A stretch of DNA of 62,946 nt from an uncultured Lachnospiraceae bacterium (GTDB lineage: Bacteria; Bacillota; Clostridia; Lachnospirales; Lachnospiraceae): contig CATLHM010000018.1 of NCBI GenBank assembly GCA_949949005.1, positions 1 through 62,946 of the forward strand. Direction: 5' to 3'. The notes under the pieces are model-generated. The model saw only the letters and a list, made by a program, of their open reading frames with translations. It had not been told where the DNA came from and ran no database searches. Both the position numbers and the translations under genes were made by a program. Within the stretch, counting starts at the first letter, position 1, and the number at the start of each line of letters is the position of its first letter. This document shows, in pieces, positions 17,053 to 25,503 of the stretch.

Positions 17053-18324
17053 ATGAAAGTATTGATTGTGGGAAGCGGCGGAAGAGAGCATGCCATTGCT
17101 TACAGTGTTGCGAAAAGTAAGAGGGTAGATAAAATTTATTGTGCTCCGGGAAATGCAGGGATCGGGCTTCTGGCGCAGTGCGTTCCCATAGGAGCTATGG
17201 AATTCGATAAGATTGTGGCCTTTGCAAAGGAAAAGGAGATCGACCTGACCATTGTGGGGATGGATGACCCCCTGGTGGGAGGGCTGGTGGATGAGCTGGA
17301 GGCGGCGGGCCTGCGGGCATTCGGACCCAGAAAGAACGCGGCGATCCTGGAGGGCAGCAAGGCTTTTTCCAAGGATCTGATGAAAAAATACCAGATCCCC
17401 ACAGCCGCCTATGAAACCTTTGACTGTGCCGAAAAGGCGCTGGAATATTTAAAGACGGCTTCTTTTCCCATTGTGCTCAAGGCGGACGGCCTTGCCCTTG
17501 GAAAAGGGGTTCTGATCTGCCAGGATTTGGGGCAGGCCAGGGATGGGGTGAAGGCCATCATGGAGGATAAGCAGTTTGGCAGCGCCGGAAACCGGCTGGT
17601 GGTGGAGGAGTTTTTGACCGGAAGAGAGGTATCTGTCCTTTCTTATGTGGACGGAAAGACCATCAAGACCATGACCTCCGCCCAGGATCACAAGCGGGCG
17701 AAAGACGGGGATGAGGGACTGAACACGGGAGGTATGGGAACCTTTTCTCCCAGTCCTTTTTACACGAAGGAAGTGGATCAGTTTTGCCGGGAACATATCT
17801 ATCAGGCCACGGTGGATGCCATGGCGGCGGAGGGCAGACCCTTTAAGGGGATTATCTTCTTTGGCCTGATGCTCACGGAGAAAGGGCCCAGGGTACTGGA
17901 ATACAATGCCCGGTTCGGGGATCCGGAGGCTCAAGTAGTGCTTCCACGGATGAAAAATGACATCATAGAGGTGATGGAGGCCTGCATTGACGGGAAGCTG
18001 GATCAGATTGACCTGCAGTTTGAGGATAATGCGGCGGTGTGCGTGGTGTTGGCATCGGAAGGCTATCCCGTGAAATACGAAAAGGGCTTTGTGATCAAGG
18101 GACTGGAGCGCTTTGAGGGAGAGGACTGCTACTTTTGCTTTCATGCCGGTACGAAAAAGGTGGGGGACGATATTGTCACCAACGGCGGAAGAGTACTTGG
18201 CATTACCGCTAAGGGCAGGGATTTAAAGCAGGCGAGGGAAAATGCCTATCAGGCCACGCAGTGGGTCACTTTTGAAAATAAATATATGCGCCATGATATT
18301 GGAAAGGCAATTGATGAGGCTTAA
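17053..18324 (+). CDS. purD: phosphoribosylamine-glycine ligase
   Basis: It joins glycine to phosphoribosylamine with ATP (GAR synthetase). The 423-residue protein has the N-terminal VLIVGSGGREHA loop, the ATP-grasp core (LKADGLALGKGV, TGREVSVLSYVDG), the HKRAKDGDEGLNTGGMG segment and the RFGDPEAQ metal-binding motif. SD GAAAGGAG lies upstream. It is separated from purN by the 107-bp stretch holding the dispersed repeat, so it may be transcribed from there as well as by read-through. Confidence 0.97.
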   Translation: MKVLIVGSGGREHAIAYSVAKSKRVDKIYCAPGNAGIGLLAQCVPIGAMEFDKIVAFAKEKEIDLTIVGMDDPLVGGLVDELEAAGLRAFGPRKNAAILEGSKAFSKDLMKKYQIPTAAYETFDCAEKALEYLKTASFPIVLKADGLALGKGVLICQDLGQARDGVKAIMEDKQFGSAGNRLVVEEFLTGREVSVLSYVDGKTIKTMTSAQDHKRAKDGDEGLNTGGMGTFSPSPFYTKEVDQFCREHIYQATVDAMAAEGRPFKGIIFFGLMLTEKGPRVLEYNARFGDPEAQVVLPRMKNDIIEVMEACIDGKLDQIDLQFEDNAAVCVVLASEGYPVKYEKGFVIKGLERFEGEDCYFCFHAGTKKVGDDIVTNGGRVLGITAKGRDLKQARENAYQATQWVTFENKYMRHDIGKAIDEA

Positions 18325-18343
18325 CAGATTAGGGAGGTAAGAG

Positions 18344-18808
18344 ATGGCTGATAAAATGCGGGCATTCGTGCTGACCGGAGAATTAAAGAGGCCAATTGTA
18401 TGTGAAAAATGCGGTGGCATTCTGGTTTATAAGGGCCTTGGCGAGTATTGCTGCGAGGAATGCAATATTTCGGAATATGATGATTACGGTAAGGTGAGAG
18501 GATATCTGGAGAAGCACAGAGGGGCCAATGTAGCGGAGATATCGGATGAGACGGGGGTTTCCCATAAATCGATCCGGGATATGGTGAAAGAAAACCGTTT
18601 TGAGGTGATCGAGAGCAGAAGCGGTTATCTGAAATGTGAGGTGTGTGGCGCAAATATCAAAAGTGGCAGGCTTTGCCAGAAGTGTGAGCAGAATTATCAC
18701 AGGGAGGTGGAGCAGGCGGCCCGTAATGAGCGGAAGAGAAATATGTCCGGATATGGGGAGGGGCCTCATGAGGATAAGGGAAGCAAGCGCTTTACCAGGG
18801 ATAAATAA
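18344..18808 (+). CDS. zinc-ribbon / HTH protein resembling YvyF (154 aa)
   Basis: Order of parts: an N-terminal CEKCGG/CCEEC zinc ribbon (residues 20-43), a helical region KVRGYLEKHRGANVAEISDE that continues into a TGVSHKSIRDMVKENRF helix-turn-helix, a second ribbon (CEVCGANI and CQKC), then a charged, disordered tail. The HTH sentence (eIs-x-x-TGV-x-x-x-x-I-x-x-hI) resembles the flagellar-operon protein YvyF, but no flagellar genes are nearby. A regulatory role is inference. AGGGAGG SD, 19 nt after purD. Confidence 0.65.
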   Translation: MADKMRAFVLTGELKRPIVCEKCGGILVYKGLGEYCCEECNISEYDDYGKVRGYLEKHRGANVAEISDETGVSHKSIRDMVKENRFEVIESRSGYLKCEVCGANIKSGRLCQKCEQNYHREVEQAARNERKRNMSGYGEGPHEDKGSKRFTRDK

Positions 18809-18948
18809 ACAGGGGATGCGATCATCCTTTATATCAAAGAAAAGTAACGGCTTGGCCTGTCTGAACGGTTACTGGAAAGGGTATGGATACAATCATGAGA
18901 AAGTTTAAAACGCTGAGGGAAATAATCAGCGGGACAGGAAGGAACAAT

Positions 18949-20283
18949 ATGAAAAGGACAGTGGCAGGATTTGCAATTGCGCTGACAGCGTTTTGCTTAT
19001 CCACACTTTCCTGCTATGCAGTGGAAGGAAAGGTGACTGCGGAGACGGCTAAGATCCGGGCCCAGACAAGTACGGACAGCGAGGTGGTGGGAAGTACCCA
19101 GAGAGGAAAGACCATAGATATTTTGGAGGCTGTGAAGGATAGCTCCGGTTCTGTATGGTATAAGGTGTCTGTGACAGGAGGGGGATACGGCTATATCAGA
19201 AGCGACCTGGTAGAGACCAGCGCCACGATTGAGCCCACCAGCCAGACCAGCACGTCTCAGGCCGGCACGTCGGCTCCGGCGGAGACTACCCCCACATCCA
19301 TTGGTGAGCAGTCGGCAACCATTACTTCCAACAAAAATGCCAATATCCGTTCCGGCGCCTCTACACAGCACAGTACGGTGGCTACCCTGCCCAACGGCAC
19401 GGCGGTAACGCTGATCGGAGAGGCCAATGACAATTCGGGAAACAAATGGTATCAGATCAGGTGTACCTACAATGATAAGGAAGTAGAAGGTTATGTGCGT
19501 TCCGACCTGATCACGCTTGGAGGTACGGGAGGTGAGACAGCCCCGGCAGAAGGCACGGAGGGAGAAAATCCCGAAGGTACGGAAGGAGAAAATCCGGAAG
19601 GCACAGAAGGAGAAAACCCGGAGGGGGCTGAAGGGACAGAAGGCACAGAGCCGTCCCAGCCTGCGCCCGAGGAGCACAATGATTATGAGATTGTTTATGC
19701 CCAGAACGATACGGGCGAATATGAATATTACCTTTACAACAATATGGACGGAACCAGGCAGAAGCTGAATGAGCTTTTGTCGGCCATCAGTTTTGCCAAT
19801 GAGAGTAACCAGAAGCTCCAGGATCAGATAGATAAAGGAAAAATTATTATCATAATCCTGGCGGTGGTTATCGTCATCCTGTTCATTGTTATGACCATCC
19901 TGCTGTTTAAGATCAGAAGTCTTTATTACGGAGATTATGATGAAGACGAGGAGGAAGAAGAGGAAGAGGAGGAAGAGGAGCCTGAACCGGAACCCGTAAA
20001 GAGGAAGAGGAGAAGACGCATCGAGGAAGAGGACGAGGAGGAAGAGGAACAACAGCCCCCCGTAAAGAAGAAAAGGCCGAGACCCCAGGAGGGAGAAGAG
20101 AGGCCGGCAAGATCCCAGGAGAGAACTGCCCAGCCTAAACCGAAAGGCAGTGAGCGGGAGCTCCGTGCCCTTGAAAACCGGGAGCCTGCCAAAAAGCAGC
20201 CGGCAAGAAAGCCTCAGAATTTTCTGGTGGATGATGACGAATTCGAATTTGAGTTTTTGAACATGGACGATAAAGATCTGTAA
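18949..20283 (+). CDS. surface protein with two SH3-like domains, TM helix and charged tail
   Basis: From ATG 18949 the first 24 residues form a signal peptide (MKRTVAGFAIALTAFC, then a small-residue cleavage region). An in-frame ATG at 18883 would put 22 extra residues ahead of it and is less likely. Two bacterial SH3 (SH3_3) domains follow (about residues 27-85 and 120-185), with WYKV/WYQI strands; these commonly bind cell wall. A GTEGENPE repeat spacer, a TM helix near 290-315, and a long tail of poly-Glu and Lys/Arg clusters end the protein. Membrane-spanning with the charged tail inside is inferred. Confidence 0.75.
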   Translation: MKRTVAGFAIALTAFCLSTLSCYAVEGKVTAETAKIRAQTSTDSEVVGSTQRGKTIDILEAVKDSSGSVWYKVSVTGGGYGYIRSDLVETSATIEPTSQTSTSQAGTSAPAETTPTSIGEQSATITSNKNANIRSGASTQHSTVATLPNGTAVTLIGEANDNSGNKWYQIRCTYNDKEVEGYVRSDLITLGGTGGETAPAEGTEGENPEGTEGENPEGTEGENPEGAEGTEGTEPSQPAPEEHNDYEIVYAQNDTGEYEYYLYNNMDGTRQKLNELLSAISFANESNQKLQDQIDKGKIIIIILAVVIVILFIVMTILLFKIRSLYYGDYDEDEEEEEEEEEEEPEPEPVKRKRRRRIEEEDEEEEEQQPPVKKKRPRPQEGEERPARSQERTAQPKPKGSERELRALENREPAKKQPARKPQNFLVDDDEFEFEFLNMDDKDL

Positions 20284-20305
20284 ACCGGATTAGGGATTGA
20301 TACAC

Positions 20306-20346
20306 AGGAGGAAAATTGCAGTCACAATTGCGGTTTTCTTCCTTTC
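20306..20346 (+). terminator. terminator after the SH3 protein gene
   Basis: AGGAGGAAAATTGC (20306-20319) can pair with GCGGTTTTCTTCCT (ending at 20343) through G-U pairs, with T-rich sequence in the 3' arm. It lies 23 bp after the stop. The tract after the stem is weak. Confidence 0.45.
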
Positions 20347-20351
20347 CTATT

Positions 20352-20510
20352 ATCCCTCCGGGGGATGCGTATGATTTTGCAAAGGTAAATTTTGCGCTTC
20401 ACGCAGCGCAAAATCGGCGCAGCGAACAAATTCACTTCGTGAACAAATTCACTTCGTGAACAAATTCACTTCGTGAATTTTAAAAACAAAGATTTTTGTC
20501 GTTCACTATA
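20352..20510 (+). repeat. dispersed composite repeat, copy B, with internal 17-bp triplication
   Basis: It shares three blocks with 16913-17013 (see copy A). In place of the left palindrome arm it carries GAACAAATTCACTTCGT three times head to tail (20424-20440, 20441-20457, 20458-20474). It ends in TTTTTGTCGTTCACTATA, which includes a TATAAT-like -10 about 15 nt before the gntR start, and so may supply that promoter. Confidence 0.75.
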
Positions 20511-20525
20511 ATATGAGGACGTTAT

Positions 20526-20903
20526 ATGGTGATTGAGATAGACTTTAACAGTCAGGAGGCTATTTATCTGCAACTGAGGAATCAGATCATCCTGGGAATT
20601 GCCACGGCAAAATTCCGGGAGGGGGACGCGCTCCCCTCCGTGCGTCAACTGGCGGAAGACATCGGCATAAATATGCATACGGTAAACAAGGCCTATACGG
20701 TGCTCAAGCAGGAAGGCTTTGTCAAGGTGGATCGGAGGAAGGGGGCTGTGATTGCCCTGGATATGGACAGATTAAGGTCGCTGGAAGAGATGGATGAGGA
20801 ACTGCGGGGGATCCTTGCCAAGGGAATCTGCAAGGGAATCGGCAGGGAGGAAGTGCATCGCATGGTCGATGAAATTTATGATGAATACGGAAAGGCATGG
20901 TAA
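20526..20903 (+). CDS. GntR-family regulator, YtrA type (125 aa)
   Basis: The short GntR protein has an N-terminal winged helix: IYLQLRNQIILGIA, then LPSVRQLAEDIGINMHTVNK, then a wing at GFVKVDRRKGAVI. Only a short helical tail (LEEMDEELRGILAKG) replaces an effector domain, as in YtrA-type regulators. These usually sit with ABC transporters. Here the stop is 4 nt before the clpC start, so the two genes are co-transcribed. The regulator probably controls its own operon, including clpC (inference). Confidence 0.88.
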   Translation: MVIEIDFNSQEAIYLQLRNQIILGIATAKFREGDALPSVRQLAEDIGINMHTVNKAYTVLKQEGFVKVDRRKGAVIALDMDRLRSLEEMDEELRGILAKGICKGIGREEVHRMVDEIYDEYGKAW

Positions 20904-20907
20904 AGAT

Positions 20908-23364
20908 ATGCAGTCAGGTGGATTTACGGATAAGGCAAGAACAGCGCTGTCACTGGCAGAGAAGACGGCATCCCGGATGAGCACGGGCTATGTGGGCACG
21001 GAGCATATCCTGGTTGGGCTCCTGAAAGAAAATACGGGAGTGGCCTCCAAGGTTCTGAGAGAAAACGGTGCGGATGAATCCAAGATCATAGAGATGATAA
21101 AGGAGCTGATCGTGCCGGATGTGGCGGTTGCCATCAAGGAAAGGGAGAATTATTCCCCCAGAGCCCGCAGGGTGGTGGAGGAAGCCCACAGACAGGCAGA
21201 CCGTTTCGGAGCGGAGCGGACGGGAACGGAGCATCTTCTTCTGTCCCTGCTCAAAGAAGGGGAAAACGTAGCGATCAGGCTCTTAAATACCCTGGGGATA
21301 TCCATCCAGAAGCTCTATGCGGATACCCTGATCGCCATGGGCGAGGACGGTAACCTGTATAAGGAGGATCTGGGCAGGAAGCAGAGCCGCAAAAGCAGGC
21401 ACAGCTCGGCCCTGGAGCAGTACAGCAGGGATTTGACGGCCCTTGCGGCGGCAGGGGAGCTAGACCCGGTGGTGGGAAGAGAGAGTGAGATCAAGCGGGT
21501 GATTGAAATCCTAAGCCGCAGAATGAAAAATAACCCCTGCCTGATCGGAGAGCCAGGCGTGGGAAAGACAGCGGTGGTGGAGGGACTTGCCCTTAGGATC
21601 GTTGCTGGGGAAGTGCCTTTTACGGTGCAGAACAAGAGGCTCCTCACCCTGGATCTTGCCGGGATGGTGGCAGGCTCCAAGTACAGGGGAGAGTTTGAGG
21701 AGAGGATTAAGCGGGTGATCAGGGAGGTTCAGGAGGATGGGGATATCATTCTTTTCCTGGACGAGATGCACACCATCATCGGTGCAGGAGGCGCGGAGGG
21801 GGCCATTGACGCCTCCAACATCTTAAAGCCCTCCTTATCCAGAGGGGAGTTGCAGCTAATCGGAGCCACCACGGTGGCGGAATATCACAAGTATGTTGAG
21901 AAGGATGCCGCTTTGGAGCGCCGCTTCCAGTCCGTCTATGTGGAGGAACCCTCCCTGGAGGAGGCAGTGGAAATTCTGAAAGGAGTTGCCCCTAAGTATG
22001 AGGAGCACCATCGGGTAACGATCACGGATGAGGCGATCCGGGCAGCGGTACAGCTCTCACAGCGTTATATCAATGACCGGAATCTTCCGGATAAAGCCAT
22101 TGACCTGATTGATGAGGCAGCCTCCGCCATCCGGCTGAAAAATATGCAGACGCCGGAGAACTTAAAGGAGCAGCTTGCGCGTATCCAGGAAATGGATGAG
22201 GAAGTGGAAGCCCATTTAAAGGCCGGAGAGCTTACCCAGGCCCGTGATATTCGCAAGGAGCAGGAGAAGCTGATCAAAAAATATGAGCGGACAAGGGAAA
22301 AGAACCGCAGGCAGCAGGAGGACGGACGCCTTAGCGTGGGGGAGAACGAGATCGCAGAGATTGTTTCCTCCTGGACCAAGGTGCCGGTAAAAAAACTGAC
22401 GGAAAAAGAAAGCGAGAGGCTGCTGAAACTGGAAAAGATCCTTCACAGGCGGGTGATCGGCCAGGAGGCGGCGGTGAGCGCCGTTTCCCGCGCCATCAGA
22501 AGAGGAAGGGTGGGATTGCAGGATCCCGGAAGGCCTATCGGTTCCTTCCTGTTCCTGGGCCCTACCGGTGTGGGGAAAACAGAGCTGAGCAAGGCCTTGG
22601 CAGAGGCCATGTTCGGCAGTGAGGGCGCCCTGATCCGTGTGGATATGTCGGAGTATATGGAGGGTCATTCCGTTTCCAAGATGATCGGTTCCCCTCCGGG
22701 CTATGTGGGCTTTGAGGAAGGGGGCCAGCTCAGCGAGAAGATTCGCAAGAATCCCTATTCCGTGGTGCTTTTTGACGAGATTGAAAAAGCCCATCCGGAT
22801 GTGTTTAATGTCCTGCTCCAGGTATTGGACGACGGCCACATCACCGATTCCAAGGGCAGAAAGGTAAGCTTTAAAAATACCATACTGATCATGACCTCCA
22901 ATGCCGGGGCGCAGAGAATCATTGCCCCCAAAAATCTTGGATTTTCTACGCAGACCACCAAGGAGCAGGATTATGAAAAGATGAAGGCCGGAGTGATGGA
23001 GGAAGTCAAAAAGCTCTTCAAGCCGGAATTTATCAACCGTATTGATGAGATTATGGTATTCCAGCCTCTCGGGAAGCCGGAAATGCACGAGATCATGACC
23101 CTTCTTTCCGGTAATCTGGCCAAAAGGTGTAAGGAACAGATGCAGATCAAGCTCCTTGTGAGCAATGCTTTGAAGGAGCATATCCTGAGCAAATACTCCG
23201 ATGAAAAAATGGGAGCCCGTCCCTTAAAGAGAGCCATCCAGAATGTGGTGGAGGACGCTCTGGCAGAGGAAATCCTGGAGGGAAGGGTGAAGGCGGGAGA
23301 TACCGTCACAGCAGGTTTTCGAAAAGGACAAGTGGTCTTTGACGTGAAGGGTAAGGAAGTATAA
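20908..23364 (+). CDS. clpC: ATP-dependent Clp protease ATP-binding subunit ClpC
   Basis: This AAA+ unfoldase feeds proteins to ClpP. With the ATG at 20908 it has 818 residues, the usual ClpC size; upstream in-frame ATGs lie inside the regulator gene. Order: two Clp-N repeats (FTDKARTALSLAEKTA; YSPRARRVVEEAH), AAA-1 with Walker A GEPGVGKT, a middle UVR-type helical segment (residues about 415-475), and AAA-2 with Walker A GPTGVGKT and Walker B VVLFDEIEKAH. It lacks the usual ctsR-mcsA-mcsB neighbours; a YtrA-type GntR takes their place. Confidence 0.96.
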   Translation: MQSGGFTDKARTALSLAEKTASRMSTGYVGTEHILVGLLKENTGVASKVLRENGADESKIIEMIKELIVPDVAVAIKERENYSPRARRVVEEAHRQADRFGAERTGTEHLLLSLLKEGENVAIRLLNTLGISIQKLYADTLIAMGEDGNLYKEDLGRKQSRKSRHSSALEQYSRDLTALAAAGELDPVVGRESEIKRVIEILSRRMKNNPCLIGEPGVGKTAVVEGLALRIVAGEVPFTVQNKRLLTLDLAGMVAGSKYRGEFEERIKRVIREVQEDGDIILFLDEMHTIIGAGGAEGAIDASNILKPSLSRGELQLIGATTVAEYHKYVEKDAALERRFQSVYVEEPSLEEAVEILKGVAPKYEEHHRVTITDEAIRAAVQLSQRYINDRNLPDKAIDLIDEAASAIRLKNMQTPENLKEQLARIQEMDEEVEAHLKAGELTQARDIRKEQEKLIKKYERTREKNRRQQEDGRLSVGENEIAEIVSSWTKVPVKKLTEKESERLLKLEKILHRRVIGQEAAVSAVSRAIRRGRVGLQDPGRPIGSFLFLGPTGVGKTELSKALAEAMFGSEGALIRVDMSEYMEGHSVSKMIGSPPGYVGFEEGGQLSEKIRKNPYSVVLFDEIEKAHPDVFNVLLQVLDDGHITDSKGRKVSFKNTILIMTSNAGAQRIIAPKNLGFSTQTTKEQDYEKMKAGVMEEVKKLFKPEFINRIDEIMVFQPLGKPEMHEIMTLLSGNLAKRCKEQMQIKLLVSNALKEHILSKYSDEKMGARPLKRAIQNVVEDALAEEILEGRVKAGDTVTAGFRKGQVVFDVKGKEV

Positions 23365-23463
23365 AATTTTCGAATATTATTTGTGGAAATTTATGTGAAA
23401 ATATATTATACTGACATTAACTTATAGTGAAAGTGTATGGACTTAGCAGGAGGACATAAGACA

Positions 23464-23874
23464 ATGGCAGTTGTAGAGGAATTACTACGTTCAGAGAAGG
23501 ACGGCACTATCAGCTTTGGCAATCATGTTTTGCCAGGCAAGGCTAAGCTGGAGGATTTTGAGCATAGCGGGGACTTATACAAGGTCAAAACTTTTAAGAC
23601 TATGACAAGGCTGGAAAAAAACGGAATGTTTGTCTATGAATCCGTACCGGGAACCAGCGTTCTGCACTTCGCAGAGACGGCTCAGGAGGTCAGCTTTACG
23701 GTGGAGGGTGCGGAGGATGCACAGATAACCGTAGGACTCAGCGAGGATACGGAGTATGAGGTCTTTGTGGATGAGAAGAGCATTGGCAAGATGAAGACGA
23801 ATTTAAGTGGTAAACTTGTCTTGAGCGTTGAGCTGGCGGAAGCTGGAGAGGTAAAGGTCAGGATCGCCAAATAA
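23464..23874 (+). CDS. conserved small beta-strand protein (136 aa)
   Basis: The start ATG has AGGAGG 10 nt upstream (23448-23453); an in-frame ATG at 23437 precedes the SD and is rejected. The protein is short, acidic and mostly beta-strand (GDLYKVKTFKTMTRLEKNG, FVYESVPGTSV, EDAQITVGL, DTEYEVFVD). It resembles small single-domain proteins common in Lachnospiraceae genomes but without a known role. No signal peptide, membrane helix or catalytic motif is seen. A strong terminator follows, so it is the last gene of its transcript. Confidence 0.75.
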   Translation: MAVVEELLRSEKDGTISFGNHVLPGKAKLEDFEHSGDLYKVKTFKTMTRLEKNGMFVYESVPGTSVLHFAETAQEVSFTVEGAEDAQITVGLSEDTEYEVFVDEKSIGKMKTNLSGKLVLSVELAEAGEVKVRIAK

Positions 23875-23909
23875 TACACAGAAGATATCCGGACAAATAA
23901 AAATCAAAC

Positions 23910-23955
23910 AAAGCTGCCGCAAATAAGAAAGGTGTTTTGCGGCAGCTTTATTTGC
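23910..23955 (+). terminator. strong rho-independent terminator
   Basis: AAAGCTGCCGCAAA (23910-23923) is perfectly complementary to TTTGCGGCAGCTTT (23936-23949), giving a 14-bp stem followed by T-rich sequence. It separates the preceding small gene from radA. Confidence 0.9.
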
Positions 23956-23989
23956 GGAGCTTTTCATGTGAAAACGGGGTATATTTATT

Positions 23990-25360
23990 ATGGCAAAAGG
24001 AAAAAATTCTACTATGTTTTTTTGTCAGAACTGCGGTTTTGAATCCAGTAAATGGATGGGCCAGTGTCCCGGCTGCAGGCAGTGGAACACCTTTGTGGAG
24101 GAGCAGGTAGTAACAGGCAGCATATCAAAAGGAATCAAGAAAACACAGAGGGAGGAAGAAAACAGGCCCTGGTCTCTTTCGGAGATTTCCTTAGAGGAGG
24201 AAGACCGTCTTAGCACCGGTATGCAGGAGCTGGACAGGGTGTTGGGAGGCGGCCTGGTCAGGGGTTCCCTGACTTTAGTGGGAGGGGATCCGGGGATCGG
24301 GAAATCCACCCTGCTCCTCCAGGTGTGCAGAAACCTTTCCCTGGACGAAAAGGAAGTCCTCTATGTATCGGGGGAGGAATCCTTAAAGCAGATTAAGATC
24401 CGGGCAAACAGGATTGGAGAGTTTAACGGTTATTTGAAGCTCTTGTGCGAGAACTCCCTGGGAACAGTTGAGGAGGTCATGCGCCGTACCAAACCGGATG
24501 TGGTGGTGATTGATTCGATCCAGACCATGTTCCACGAGAGCATCTCTTCTGCGCCGGGCAGCGTTTCCCAGGTCAGGGAGGCCACAGGGGTACTCTTACA
24601 GCTGGCCAAGGGGTTAAATATCTCTATTTTTATTGTGGGCCATGTGACCAAGGAGGGAACCGTGGCCGGGCCCAGGGTCCTGGAGCATATGGTAGATACG
24701 GTCCTTTATTTTGAGGGGGACCGTCATGCCTCCTACCGGATTTTGCGGGGGGTAAAGAACCGTTTCGGATCCACCGATGAAATCGGGGTTTTTGAGATGG
24801 CATCGGAAGGGCTCAAGGAGGTACACAACCCCTCCGAATTTATGCTGAGCGGCAAGCCGGAGGGAGAGAGCGGCTCCATTGTGGTCTGCTCCATGGAGGG
24901 AACCCGCCCCATGCTTCTGGAAATACAGGCCCTGGTCTGTCATTCCAGCTTTGGGATTCCCAGGCGCCAGACCATAGGGACCGATTTTAACAGGGTGAAC
25001 CTGCTGATTGCGGTTCTGGAAAAGAGGGTTGGGCTTACCCTGGGAAATTGTGACGCCTATGTCAATATTGCGGGAGGGATCCGGATTCAGGAACCGGCGG
25101 TGGACTTAGGGATTGCCCTGGCCCTGGCATCCAGCTTTAAGAATAAGCCCATAGACGACAAGACCATCGCCATAGGGGAAGTGGGTTTAAGCGGCGAGGT
25201 AAGGGGCGTCAGTATGATACAGGCCAGGGTACAGGAGGCCAAAAAGCTGGGCTTTACCACCTGTATCGTTCCCTCCGTAAACAGGGACGCAGTCAAAAAT
25301 ATGGACGGAATAAAGATTATTGGGGTAAAGAGCGTAGGGGAGGCGATTGGGATTTTGTAA
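23990..25360 (+). CDS. radA: DNA repair protein RadA (Sms)
   Basis: RadA is a hexameric RecA-like helicase acting on recombination branches. The 456-residue protein has a C4 zinc finger (CQNCGFESSKWMGQCPGC), a RecA core with Walker A GGDPGIGKST, Walker B DVVVIDSIQ, the RadA-specific KNRFGS motif, and a C-terminal Lon-like domain (VYVNIAGGIRI-type and GEVGLSGEVR stretches). It stands alone after a terminator. Confidence 0.96.
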   Translation: MAKGKNSTMFFCQNCGFESSKWMGQCPGCRQWNTFVEEQVVTGSISKGIKKTQREEENRPWSLSEISLEEEDRLSTGMQELDRVLGGGLVRGSLTLVGGDPGIGKSTLLLQVCRNLSLDEKEVLYVSGEESLKQIKIRANRIGEFNGYLKLLCENSLGTVEEVMRRTKPDVVVIDSIQTMFHESISSAPGSVSQVREATGVLLQLAKGLNISIFIVGHVTKEGTVAGPRVLEHMVDTVLYFEGDRHASYRILRGVKNRFGSTDEIGVFEMASEGLKEVHNPSEFMLSGKPEGESGSIVVCSMEGTRPMLLEIQALVCHSSFGIPRRQTIGTDFNRVNLLIAVLEKRVGLTLGNCDAYVNIAGGIRIQEPAVDLGIALALASSFKNKPIDDKTIAIGEVGLSGEVRGVSMIQARVQEAKKLGFTTCIVPSVNRDAVKNMDGIKIIGVKSVGEAIGIL

Positions 25361-25503
25361 TAATTTGTAATATTTTATAAAAAGTAAGTGTTCAAAAAGG
25401 ACAAGATATGGTAGAATAAAAGCGGCTTTTTGATTTTTAAGCGAAAAATAAATTAGGCGGCTGATCAGGAAGGGATGGGCGGCCGGTTTAAGGAGTTTTT
25501 GAA

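Noticed and set aside
18997..20052. Minus-strand gene of 351 residues opposite the SH3 protein
   Set aside because: It mirrors the repeat and poly-Glu DNA, giving Leu/Phe runs; the plus-strand protein has a signal peptide and domains.
20424..20474. CRISPR or iteron array
   Set aside because: Three contiguous 17-bp units within a dispersed repeat, with no spacers, no replication gene and no other origin features.
22216..23181. Minus-strand gene of 321 residues opposite clpC
   Set aside because: It lies fully inside the conserved AAA-2 coding region and shows no family motif.
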